Source: Gonatopus flavifemur (lineage: Eukaryota; Arthropoda; Insecta; Hymenoptera; Dryinidae). From it: 64,000 nt of DNA. Numbering within the stretch: the stretch's first letter is position 1; every line of letters starts with the position of its first letter. Positions 14,701-26,872 of this stretch are shown piece by piece. The notes beneath the pieces are model-generated. The model ran no database searches, had not been told where the DNA came from, and worked only from the letters and a program-made list of their open reading frames with translations. The translations under genes were made by a program, and so were the position numbers. The DNA is taken from contig JAFFJZ010000003.1 of the NCBI GenBank assembly GCA_018340375.1, positions 1,364,001-1,428,000 of the forward strand, in the 5' to 3' direction.

Positions 14701-15550
14701 GATGATCTGATTTCCTTCCTGGCCTCCAAACTCGTGACTATGTCACTTTGTATCATTTATCTTGTGCCAGATGAAATTTTTCAGGTCCATGAACCTGGAC
14801 CCGCCACAAGCGACTTTAAGGAGAATCATCACAAATTAGAGCTACTTAAGTGCCGAACTCAAATATTCTGAGCTCCACTGGAAACGCTATAACGTAATGA
14901 ATAATATCCCGAGGGAAAAACTTTCCGGGAGCAATAAAATATTCAGAATCAAACTCTATCCAAATTTGATGAAATGTCCCTGTATCCCTGTTTCCCCCAA
15001 CCTTGGGTCATCTTTCATCGATCCATTTTTCTCGAGGTAGGATAACGAAATGCTTCGAGAAACTTGGAAAATTGAACAATCAACCTCAGTACAATGTATA
15101 GTTACGTTCGAGGCATCGTAAATATGTCATCAAATATTTACTTTGTTGTCCAAATAAAATTTCTCACAATTATGCGGAGGGTTAACTCCATCCTGTCAAC
15201 CCTCTTCTTCTCGAATTACTGAAAACAAAAAAATGTTGATTCGTTCAATGTTTCTGGGAGACGAACCTTCGTGTGTCCCTTTCTCCCCTCTTATGAGATT
15301 TTTCGTCTCATTTTCAATCCTTCTTGAAGGAGACGACGAAAGTAAAAGCTTATATTACCGATCCGTAATAAGAAGAAGAGAAAAGCGTTACTACTTCAAA
15401 CAGGCCGAACGCGTGAAACGGAAATCCCCCACGTGATGCATGAATTACGCCGTCAGTACCAACGTAATACAAAGTTACACTCAATGTCTATTTTGTTGTC
15501 ACAAGATTTCTGATGATTCTTGTAGCGCCTATAATAAAAATATGGAAGTC

Positions 15551-15640
15551 ACTTTTAGCTGAAAATAGGGAATTCAACTATAATTCGCATGAAGTCATAG
15601 TATCACTATATAAATTCAACCGTAATTTTCAGCTTAAATC
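15551..15640. repeat. Small inverted-repeat element
   Basis: TTAGCTGAAAATAGGGAATT on the left matches the reverse complement of AATTCAACCGTAATTTTCAG on the right with a few mismatches. It forms an imperfect hairpin of about 90 bases and underlies part of a long chance ORF (15513-16022). Confidence 0.5.
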
Positions 15641-17939
15641 TCAAAGATATTTATTCATAGTTAACGAATGCACATTAACAATGCATCAACTATCAAAGAA
15701 TGTTTATTTCCACGAAACATCATATGTCATGACAGGGTTCCATCCTATACGTTGTTCCCAGAGTAAAGATTCTCGACGGATACTCTTTGGAAACACGCTG
15801 TTACAGGAAATCTTGGAGATCGCTATTTTCATATCATTGTGGAGACTGAAAATGAAAAATTCATTACAAAAGGAGTGTATCAGATCGATTTCTATTCTTC
15901 TTGGACGTGGCAGTACGAGTGAAACGCAAGTGTACAACATCATTGGTGTGTGCATACAGCACCAACAACAAAACACCCATGGTGGGCGTTTGGTCGAGTG
16001 GGGTAGAGCTCGGGGACTTTGACTTGGTCGTTTTGCTTGATTTTTTAACGGTCGCGACGGCAAGAGAGGCGACGGAGAATCAAAGTTGAAGAGTAAACGA
16101 GTGCGAGAGGGAAGGATGAATCAAGAGAAGGGCGAAGGAGAGCGAAGCAAGGGGCCAGCAAGAGAGAAGAGAAAAAGAGAAAGAGAGACGGGAGAGTCGG
16201 ACCTTACTCTCTCACACTTCTTTATCTTTCGTATTGTTCATCTTTCTTTCCCTTCATTCTAGTCGAGGCTTGGTGATGCAGGATCGTTGGAGATGAAAGA
16301 ACCCATGCTCTTCCAATGACCAATAAAAATAAAGTAAAACCTTTAGCGCTGATAAGTGGTTCTCAACTGAAACGCGTCTCGAATGATCAAGTGTCCAGAA
16401 GTCAAATCCGATTTTCCGTTCGTTAATGTTTTTCATCTCAACTATCTTCAATCGAGGAATCGCGTTATATTTCAAATACAAATTCATGTGATGTCTCTAT
16501 ATTGAACGTGTTGGTACGGAGTTCCTCGATGAAAGATGCTGCGCAGCGACACGAAATTACCCGAAAGAGAACCCTTGATTTAGGCGGGAAACCACGGAAC
16601 GAATTATAAGATCTTTTGCAGGTCAAACAGGATACAAATCTTTAAAGGGGAGATATTGGAATGAAGAATTTCAAGTAGGCGATGTACTTGAGAGATGTTT
16701 AAGTTTCAAATGATCAATAGTTGGTACCTAAGGGACATGGATTTCATTGAGCTTTTCTAATTATTCACATTAATTCTTCAATATTCTATATGTATAAATA
16801 AATATATAAATATTGTATATACCGATCATTTTTCTATTCACACGTGGATCAATGTTTTGTTTGGATCATTTCATTCTGCGATAGGGAAAAACTTCATTTT
16901 ATCAAAAAAAAACATGTTGTCCAAATTACTTCACAGAAAAAAAATGTAAATGGGCGAACTAGAAATATAAGAATTGTTAACATTTTATCGCTGGTTATAT
17001 AATAATTTGTTGTTCTTACAATAATACCACATTGTTTTGTCAACAAGAATTGTATTGTTGGGTATCATTGGTTGAAATGACAACATGAATTTGATATTTC
17101 AATCAACAATAAAGATTGTTGATTCGACAAAACGATATCAAGCGACGAAGACAATAAGTATCACTGAATTACCCACGCAAATTGTGGTAATAAAATTCAT
17201 TCATTGTCAAAACAGATAAGACAATACAATTATTCCTGTGATAAATTGACCTTAATCCACAACGCGAGATGGTTGAAAATGATATCCCAGTGCTGGGAAA
17301 CTAACATGAAAATCAGTTCCAACTTCTGATTGATTATTACCCTAGCGTGGATGAACTCTGGCCCAATCTGGGACCCATATTGGCATATATGCTAGGATAA
17401 ACTTTACATGAGTTTAAACAACAAATTTGATAAGTATTATTTATTTTCAAAAATATTTCTGCTATTCAAATGCCCAGGAGAACATTTTTCTCCTCAACAT
17501 TTGGAACATTCATTATGTTCTCTGAATGATATCAAAAAGTTCTCTAATGCGTTGATTTCGGAAATTTTTTGAATGACTTTATTAGGAGCTCTGTAAGTTA
17601 TCAGAAATTTAATTCAAATTACATCCTTAATTCCCCTTAGTTGAAGAAACCGATTGATTCTCGCTAAATTTCATTTAAATCGGGCAAAGATTTGATCGAT
17701 CGATCAGACCTTTGTCCAATTTCAATGAGATTTTGATAGATTTCTTGAACGATTGATTCTCCCATATAAAAAGTAAATGGTGGAGAAAATTTGCAGTTAA
17801 TCTGCAATCTGGACGGTCATATTCTTACGATATTTATTGTGATCTGATATATAACAATATTTTATTATCAATTAAGCAATATCATTGTTAGTTTCTGTCA
17901 GTGTAACCGGGTAGAAATGAAAATCGGCTCATTCGAGGC

Positions 17940-18190
17940 TCTGTTCGGGCCCTATTTGGAGTAGTCTTGGCCCAACTAGGGCTTCTCTAACAACAAAATG
18001 TGTCTCTGAGACGTTTTCTGAACGTTCGGAAAACCTCTGCTACGTGTTATGAAGATTCCATAAACCCAATCGGAAATTCAGTCATATTTGAAGGTCAAGG
18101 TCAACCCGGCGTTCGGTTAGGATCCAATCAGGACTTGGTCGGGCCCTAGTCAAATGCCGGGTCAACCCGATTGAATTTCTAGTCGGGAAC
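17940..18190. repeat. GGGCCC-rich repeat remnant
   Basis: GTTCGGGCCCTATTTGG and TTGGTCGGGCCCTAGTC sit in a GC-richer island with CCGGGTCAACCCGATT. The pattern resembles a degraded DNA-transposon derivative. Exact ends are not visible. Confidence 0.4.
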
Positions 18191-19112
18191 CATTCAGTGG
18201 CACCTTGTGCTGTCTAGGTTGCATAGTCCAGTTTTCAATCGGAATATTTCTCCACAGCTAACTTGATACTTAAATCCTCGAATTAAATATCATTTCTAGG
18301 AATTCACTTCTCAAATACCTGTCCATATCCTGAATCCAAAACATCCGATTACTTTGACTAAGTATAGCAACTTTAATAAACGAATTAAAAATTTTCAGAA
18401 TATACCTCTCCAGGGGGGTTGTTGTTAATGAAAATACTTACTATGACCTTTTCGAGGTTACACCCCGCGCTTTCATCTTTCGTTTTCTCTCTTAAAAATC
18501 TACGGATCTCCTTGGTCCGAAATCTCTGGAGTCTCTTGTTCTTTTTTCTTTGTTAACCTTTGGTGCTCAATTCAACAATTTACAATAGGGATGTGCCGCG
18601 TACGAGAGGCACAGGTTAACTGGAAATACGATGAAACCCGAAAGATAGAAAACTATGAAGTTGAAAAAGAACAAGCACAAGAAGAGACGGACGAATCGAC
18701 GGATGGAAGGGCAAACCTTTTTTTCAGACACCAACCGACATTTTTTCTTTCTACGTACCTTCTTTTTTCTCCTCAAATTTATTATTCGTCCCAAAAGAGA
18801 TCAAACATACGGGAATTACGTATCACCATTTTAAGCGCAACCTTATGTGTTTCGAACGTATGTTGAAAAGAATAGTGGACGTTACGTGCTTTGAACGATG
18901 TTTTCTGTTCCAAGCGGTTCATTCGAGAGGATCAACACCAATGATTATTCAAATTTTAGCAATTTGAAGTTTCGTTTGGTTTCGTTTCGGGGCTACAAAC
19001 GATTCAAACTTCAAAAACATGATGGACGAATTCGAACAATTTCAGGACTTGTCCGAACTTTCAACCCTCAACTCCACCTTTTAATCGAAACCAACATGAT
19101 CTCGAATCCGTC

Positions 19113-19316
19113 GTTCTTCAGGAACACCGTAAAAAATGAGTGGAATTTTCCTTCGGCAGCAAATCTCTCTCACGTGGGGGAAATTCATCTCCCCTATAGT
19201 TTGGAGGAATCCTCCTCCATTTGGGGAAATGAATTTCCCTTACGTGAGGAATTTTTACTGCCACCAAATTAGGGTGAAAATTCCACCATAATTTTTGACA
19301 GTGAATTTTGAAGAAT
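19113..19316. repeat. Foldback element, about 204 bp
   Basis: Near-complete dyad: GTTCTTCAGGAACACCG on the left pairs with CAGTGAATTTTGAAGAAT on the right. The inner CTCACGTGGGGGAAATTCAT pairs with ATGAATTTCCCTTACGTGAG, and the loop lies near GGAGGAATCCTCC. Both strands give short ORFs only because of the symmetry. Confidence 0.75.
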
Positions 19317-20372
19317 GTAATGAGTTTACGGTACACTTTGTGATCACGTAATCTTCGATTCAATGTAGTATACAATTTAACTGTTGGAATTCTCAACGGA
19401 AACGGAATACAGAATTAATTCTCCCTTCATTGATATGCCCAGTCCGGTATCGAGGTCAATGTTAATTGAAATTTTGATGTGTAGCTACGAAACATGTGTA
19501 TTGTTCTCCATGAGATGCAATCTCAATTTGAATAGATTCTCTTGTTTTAAATTCAATATAACCGACTCGAGGCATCAAAATATATTCAAGATGCTTTTTT
19601 TTGTTCATTAGAATATACAGAAAAAACCTTTGTTTCATATCCAACAATTTTATTAGATTTAGTACGAGACTGTAACAGTAGTAATCATACGAGGAACAAG
19701 GTCGCAAAAACTTTCCGAGTCAACGGAATCTTTGTTGAGTTATCTCATTAAATTCCAAACCACACGAGGCGAAGTAATATAGAAGATACAATAAAAGGCT
19801 AATTGTACGATTAAGTGACTTTTATCAAAACATTTCCTGGACTATGGTTTCAACTAGAATACGTTGTAACAGCCCCCTGAAGACAGGGCCCAAGAATTCG
19901 ATGGTGTTATTCGATTATGATTCCAATAATCTCCATAAGGCAAAACCCCCCGCTCAAAATGTGGCGAGATGTTTCTGAAACGTCCCAGATTGCGTTAAAT
20001 AACAGTCTCAGGGATGTGCCGGAAAGGTTTCGCAGCATTTTTTTCAATTTGAGAAATGATGCGAAGAAAAATAATTCTCTGTAATTTGGGCAGCAGAAAG
20101 TTAGGTACGAGAGCTATGTTTGAATATCACAGGGACTCATTTTTGCTGTAACAGCGGAATATAATAGGCACCACGGTAAACATATCACAGCTGAATTGTT
20201 CCGTCATCCAAACATTAACCACTAAAATTGCTCCGTGAAAGCTAGAAAATTTTTAGTGTGGCAACTAATAGAAGATAGCTTTAGCAACGATAAAATTGAG
20301 ATAAAAAATGAGTGAGTAGCCCCTTTTTAGCTGTTGAAGTTGGATTTATGGGTACTAAAAAATTTGGTTGCA

Positions 20373-20634
20373 CACTGAGAAAAAGGGTTCAGTTGAACAT
20401 TAGTCGGGGAACAAAGATTAGATCTGACCACGCTGGGAGAAGAATTTAGTGTTATAGTTACCAAATTTCATAGTTGAATAAGGCGAAATGAATATTCAGT
20501 TATAATTATCGAAATAAAGATTCACAACTGAGACCTTTGGTTATAGTTACCAAACTTTAGTTATTATTATCAAATCCTGGTATTTGAGGAAACCAAATTT
20601 ATTTGGTAACTATAACTAGGTTCTTTTATCAGTG
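20373..20634. repeat. TIR element, CACTGAGAAAAA type
   Basis: Starts CACTGAGAAAAAGGGTT and ends AGGTTCTTTTATCAGTG, imperfect inverted termini. The interior is rich in TATAGTTACCAAA repeats. 262 bp with no coding capacity; a probable MITE. Confidence 0.6.
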
Positions 20635-21599
20635 CAGATCTGATTTTTGGCCAAATCCGAACAGATCTATTGAGATCTGAAAAAACTGCAATTTTAGCTT
20701 GTATTTGGTAATGGAACAACCACTCGCTCATCGAGATTAAATGTAATCTTCCAGAATCTAACCAGATCGATCAAGATATAATTTTTTTCCACCGGGTAGA
20801 CAGCTAGGAATTTTAGGCGCTCTACATAGAAATTTAATTGCGTTAAACAATTTGTATTTGTCACAGCTGAATTCCTAATTGATACATCCAAACTTTAACG
20901 CCAACAAATAAAACAATTCGTTTGGAAATTGGATAAACTGCCGGAAGAACGTGTACCGCAAAGAGCACAAATTATACCTACTCGTTCAATGCATAAGCGT
21001 ACAAGGGTTATATTTTTCAGTCCCAGAGAAGAAGTGTGTTCGGAAGAGTAGAAAAATACGCATAGAAAGAAAAAGGAAAAATGAGAAGACGCGTGTGAGA
21101 GGGTGCAGGGCATTGAAACGTTGGGCCATTTCCCGCCAGAATGTCACAGGACTGGACAAAAATTTGAAGGAAGATGGGAAATGAAGAAAGAAGACGAGAA
21201 GAAGCGATGTCAGAGAGGGCCTAAAGCACCGAACCGTATCGAGGACGGCGCAATGACGGGTTACTCGTTGAGAAGCGAGAGAAAGAAGAGAGGTCCTCTC
21301 TACACTCGTGGAATTCAATGAATGAACTCCCGAGTCATGAATGAAGTCCCTTGGTTATATATCTATAGGTATAGAGAATATATATGTCTATGAGACGAAA
21401 GCACCGGCATTCACCGACCAACGAAAGAGAGTGGGAAAATCGAAGACGATCGTTTCACGCGCTAACACGGCTCACGCCTGTACCGACCCGCCAATTTAGT
21501 TTTTAAATATCGTTTTTTCATCATTTCATCGTTAGTCAAACTATTTTAGTCAATCGATAACATTTTTATTCGATGTTCATTCCAACATTGAGATATAAA

Positions 21600-21860
21600 A
21601 ACCATCGCCTCGAAAAAGAATTCACTGTGACAGCCGGTATTTATCGAAGCAGAAAATTTTTCACTGTGACGGCAAACTATTTGTAGTCACAAAAATTTTG
21701 TTAATCGTGACAGCGGATTTTTACCTGTGGTAGCGAAAAATGTTGGTATTATGGAAAAGTCCTTGTTTCGCTATCATAGCTAATAAGATTGCTGTGATAG
21801 CGAGAAAATTTGCTACTCCAGCAAAATCAAATTTCGCTATCACATGGAATTGTTTTCGTT
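21600..21860. repeat. TGCTGT family copy, diverged
   Basis: Repeated CACTGTGACAGC/CACTGTGACGGC, GATTGCTGTGATAGCGA and TTGCTACTCCAGCAAAA motifs of the same family as 6,238-6,390. Partly internally duplicated. Confidence 0.5.
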
Positions 21861-22960
21861 ATGTAACACAACATATTTTTCTATCCTCGGTTGAGGTTTC
21901 AGAGTTCAATGACATATAAAAAGAGATTGCGACGAATTGATTTTTATTTTTCAAGCCGAAATTAGTCTCAGAAATCGTCAATAGATTCTATCAATATTTG
22001 ATAAGTTTTCGGATATAAATTCGATCATTTCAAAGTCCCTCGTCGGAATGCCGTGAACTGACCAAAAATGCATATATCAAGATTCCGGTGAAATCGAATC
22101 TGGTGGGAAAGGGTACGATAAACCCACATTATTGACGGCCTATGTGGGAAAGATCACGCCGAAAAAGATCTCGTGGAAAATAAGGACAATAAGGAAAGAA
22201 TCGACGGTGAAGCGCAAACATAAGGAAACAACCTTTCACTCTTTCCCTTTTTCATATTCACATCTTCTTCGATTCTTCCTACAACACCTTCTACTATTTT
22301 CCTTTTCCTTTCGCATAGCAACAAGCATGGCTGGGCACGGCACTTTAAAGTAAGAGGATAAAATCATGGAACGTGCCTAGATACCATTGTGAAGACACAA
22401 TTGTATGCGTACGCGAGTGAACTTATTTATCCCATGGGATAGAAAAATACCAGAGCTCTCACGTGCGGGGTGGTATTGGATTTACAAATTCTTCGATCTA
22501 TGGCATTCCTTCGTCCTTTAAATTGTAGAACATACATGAAAAAAAGAATACGCGTGAAGAGAGAAAAAGAAAGAGAGATTTCGGTCCAAGAGATTTGAAA
22601 TCTCGTCACACACCCTCACATACGTTCGCATTATTAAACGAATCGGGAAATACGTTGGTTTGGTTGTAACCTGTTGTCGTTGTGGCGCCTGCTCACAACA
22701 AATGCTCTTTACTACTCATTTTCTTCCTCCGGCCAAGTAAAAAGGAGAAGGCAAACTTCATCTTTTCTCAGTTTCCTTCCTTTTCTTTCTGCAACATTCT
22801 TTTTCCTAGAACCGATGTGAAAGACTCCAACGACCGTTGAGTTTCATCAGAGGAACCGCCAAACACCATGCGTTTCCTAAGTTTCCAGTTTAAAATACAT
22901 CCTAACCGAAATCTTGGGGGTAGATATATATAAAAGGAAAATAAAGATGAGGGTGGGAGG

Positions 22961-22988
22961 AAGAGAGAGAGAGAGAGAGAGGAAGAGA
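22961..22988. repeat. GA microsatellite
   Basis: Run of about 28 bases of GA/AG with one interruption. Confidence 0.9.
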
Positions 22989-23666
22989 GTGATGTCGATT
23001 TTATACCCTGCTTCCTTTTGTGAATTGAAGAAATTTGTTGGTAAATCAAAATAACATTGAAACACATCGTCAGTGGGATTCCACGAATCGAAGATATTTC
23101 AACGGCTGGATACCAAAACTTGAGAAGAATCAGAAAAAAGTAGGAAATTGTGAATTTACTTCAGGTTTCATTGTGCTTGGTGGTTGTATCCCTTGTATGC
23201 GAGGACGTAACCCCTGTACAATGATTATATCGAAAGCCGATTGGTACTTACTTTTATACACCATTTTTATACAAAATATCGATATCGATACGTTTTTCTG
23301 AAATAAGTATGAAATTTATATTAAAATTTTATTGAAATGTATAAAAATTGGATATATAAATTGAATAGAAACGTACCGCGATATCAAAGGTATTTTTGCA
23401 TATCCAAAACAAGCCCGGGGGAACAAGCGTAATATCCTAGGATTTCCATATCAATGGAAATATCTAGCTATTTTTTTCCCGTGTGCATAATGTAGGGATT
23501 GAAATTTCCATCAGCTTGAGGCTTCATGTGAAAATTCCTAACAGGGCGTACATGTGTCTCATACATCTATTATAATACATTCCCTATAAAATTCGTGTCT
23601 GAACTTTTACCAGGAAATTCTTGTAATATTACCCCGAATCGTTATCGAAGTTACAAATTCGATAAC

Positions 23667-23726
23667 ATCCCAATAAACATTTTCAGTCTAAAAGATATCT
23701 TTTAGACGCAAAATGTTTATTGGGAT
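23667..23726. repeat. 60-bp near-perfect palindrome
   Basis: Arms of 30 bases meet at 23696/23697 (GATATC centre). ATCCCAATAAACATTTT pairs with AAAATGTTTATTGGGAT and GTCTAAAAGAT pairs with ATCTTTTAGAC, with a two-base mismatch between. No loop. Confidence 0.9.
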
Positions 23727-26274
23727 ACGAGATTCAAATTCTTCCCGAGTTGGAAGAATGAACAAACTCTGGGTGAAAAAGAATGTTGTTCTTCTGTGAG
23801 AAAATTGTCTACCATTTTTCGTAAGTTGTATCTTCAGTGAGATAGACACACACAATAGTATGAACCCGCGTGCGACTATGAGAAATTCTGTTTCTCATGG
23901 GAGCAGTACCGTTTCCTCCTCCAGCTCTTTCGTGGAGAAATATGATTAGATTCGTACACTCTAAACAGAGGATTCCATCAATGTTTATGAATTTGAAAAT
24001 ATATATATCCAAACGATTTCAAAAGATTATTTAATTGATAATTTATGTACTTCAATTCTATTTCTTTTAGGATGCAAATGACTCGGGGAATCGAAAGAAA
24101 ACATAATATCACCGTTTTATTTGTAAATCAATGAGAACTCTACATTCCAATAATTTGATAACATCACTCTGATAAATTCTGTTTCCTTGGGGAAGTGTTG
24201 AAAAGGTCAACGGAAACATTCAATTCATTAACATAATCGCAACTGCGGAGCGGCTGTTGCTATGAGAAGTGTCACAACTAGTATGTTTGATTCACTTTAA
24301 TACGTATTTAGTAGGTTTTCTTCTTTTAGATTTTCATCTTTTGCGCAGTAAGAACACCTGTTTTCTTTCTTTCGATTTAATCATACAAATCAAAAAATAT
24401 CATTTTGAAATTGTATAAGTTTACCGTAAATCGTTGAAAACAAACAATTCTTCGATACGAATGTCATAATTACGGATAACTGAATAAACTATCGATAACT
24501 AAAATGAAAATCTCATTTCAGAATGTTATTTGTAGAAACTATTATTCTATTCTTCGATTAAAATCAGAAGTGGGTGGAGAATCGAAATAAAAGGAGGGCG
24601 ACGATAGTTCATCGTCAATGAACAACTGCAAATAACATATGAATATTCGAAAATTCCTGACACAAATTTTGTTAATTTTGTTTTTCCACCCAGAATCCAA
24701 CCAAGGACATACTTTTGTACAAAATCGAATAACAAAACCGCGTGAAAAGAATACAATTCCGAAAGTTTACCAAAGACATCTGTTTGGTATGATGTTATTA
24801 CCGAAATACTATTGGAAGAATTGAATTTTCGACAAATGTTATCTTTCAATTGTACAAACTTTAAATTAAACGTGTTTTATTCGGAATACAAACTGTTTCA
24901 GAGTAATTTGCAAAATGTGCTTCGATAAATGAATATTGAGGTCCAACATCTGTTCCTAACGTAAAAATATTATCTTATAAATTACGATGTGCGTATAATC
25001 GTAGGGGAGGACTATATTTGCGAAATTAGTCTATTCAAAATGCTGTTTTTTCATCAAATCACGTCAAATATTACATCCTATGCTACCATTTCAATATAGT
25101 AATTCGTAATTATCGTTCCAAATCAGCATACTCCACGTTCAAGGTTTGAAGCAAAAATTATGAAAATCAATGAAGCTAAAATTGTCAGCTGTCAAAACCA
25201 ACGGCCGATTGTCATAATTTTCCACAGAAAACGTTTATTGAAGATCGAAGGATCTGAAACGTTCAATGGGAGGCTACTCGATCGATTTCTGGTATGAACA
25301 AAGCTGCAACAACGTTTAATGGAAAGTTAAAAGAACTGGCTGCTAACTCTACAACTGTTAATTTCAGCTTCATTGACAATAAGAGCATAATTTTGAGTTT
25401 TTATTTCCAAATAATCATACACGAAATCTAATGGGTACAAAATGAACGCTACCAAGAGAACCTCATTATCTCCTCGATATGCAAACGATGAGGGATAAGG
25501 AAGTTTATAAATTGAAAACCAATGTTACCTTCTCAACTCTCACGATCATCGTCACCATCGTCGTATTGGACGTTGATCTGGCTATCGATATCGAATTCGA
25601 TAGCACCATAAGAAATTAATTCACTGATTTCGTTTGATTTTTTCTCACTGAATATCCGGTGTATCAGATAATTATGTTCGTCGCTATTACCAATAATAGA
25701 CAATGTATATAATAGGATAAGAGTAGGACAAGAGCATGTATGAATCACGTAGGGGCAGAACCAGCTGTCTTCGTATCTCTCCCCTATCATTGATCGTTCT
25801 TACCCTCTAGTACATCGTCTAGCGTAAGCCTACACACGTTCGATACCATTACCACTATCGGAAAATATGTGCTTTTGCGCTTCATCCGAGGCTTCTACTC
25901 GTCCGAAGAGGGAGGGAACGATTGAGACAATACAAAAGAGAGAAAGACAGAGAAGGAACCCTTAACGAATCAAGAGAAAATCGAGGGATAATATGGTTGA
26001 GCAAACTGTCCTTTCGGACGTTGATGCTTCCTAAATTGAAATTTTTATTCCCGACCGTTACGGATTACCATATCATATCAAATTGAGAAACGGTGGAAGG
26101 ATTTCTTGCGAATTCGATGAATCGTGCAGGGTCTTTCTCAAGGAAGAAACTAACTGAAACGCAAAAAAATTATCTAATTATTCTAATCGTTCCCCCTGAA
26201 ATGTTCAAAATTCTAAGTATGAGATGATCAAATTGCATAGAAACTAACGCGAAACTAACTTCTCTAAATATGGA

Positions 26275-26389
26275 AGAGTGAAAATTTCACTCGAACGAAA
26301 AAATGGGTTCCCTAAAGGATAGGCTGCCTAAAGGATGGACTTCCACTCTGTTGGAATCTATCTTTCCGTTCGAGTGAAAGTTTCACTCT
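26275..26389. repeat. Short TIR element, 115 bp
   Basis: AGAGTGAAAATTTCACTCGA at the left pairs with TCGAGTGAAAGTTTCACTCT at the right. Each arm is itself a near-palindrome (GAGTGAAAATTTCACTC). The interior has a direct repeat CCTAAAGGAT. Probably a MITE. Confidence 0.75.
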
Positions 26390-26837
26390 TTCGAAATTAC
26401 TGAGTACAGAACGTTGTAATTGATATATCACTCAAACTTGGAGTATAAAGTTACTCGTAAACCTATGTCAATACAGGCCAGAAATTTGTAGTTGGATTTA
26501 CTATGGGAATATCGCAACCGAGGCACAGACTGAATTTCTAATGGGATTCCCTGTAAAACATTGTAAATTTGATCAGGCTCCTATTGTCTCGTCGTGGTAA
26601 ATTCCAAGTTGAATGAAACATTTGGAAATAAAAACATATTTAACAAGTTTTCATTTCCAAAGACAAAATTCCTTTAATTTGACAATACTTTTTAATTGAT
26701 TATCTCCTTACCGAATGAAAATTGTAAAGTTTTGTATATAATATCAATTTTTCATACTTGTTTTTTGACATAAGAGGCATTTTTTTCACTTCGTTTGATA
26801 CTCAATGGCTCTTGACTGTAAATGATCGTGGACACGC

Positions 26838-26839
26838 TT

Positions 26840-26872
<33 letters not shown>
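26838..26872. repeat. CT microsatellite
   Basis: About 35 bases of CT repeat with one TTT interruption. Confidence 0.9.

Larger units (their letters stand above)
11736..19112. other. Gene-poor sequence with repeat remnants
   Basis: No supported gene. Holds a small hairpin at 15,551-15,640 and a purine-rich block at about 16,090-16,190. At about 16,930-18,200 lie transposon-like remnants rich in CAACAAT repeats and TCGGGCCCTA/GGGTCAACCCGA motifs. Confidence 0.45.
21861..26274. other. Gene-poor sequence
   Basis: No supported gene. Contains a GA microsatellite at about 22,961-22,988, a 60-bp palindrome at 23,667-23,726 and a diverged repeat fragment at 24,962-25,042. Confidence 0.45.

Noticed and set aside
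15513..16022. 169-codon plus-strand ORF, the longest in the gene-poor part
   Set aside because: It crosses a hairpin repeat (15,551-15,640), has an opposing 119-codon ORF over the same bases, shows no domain, and its composition varies along its length.
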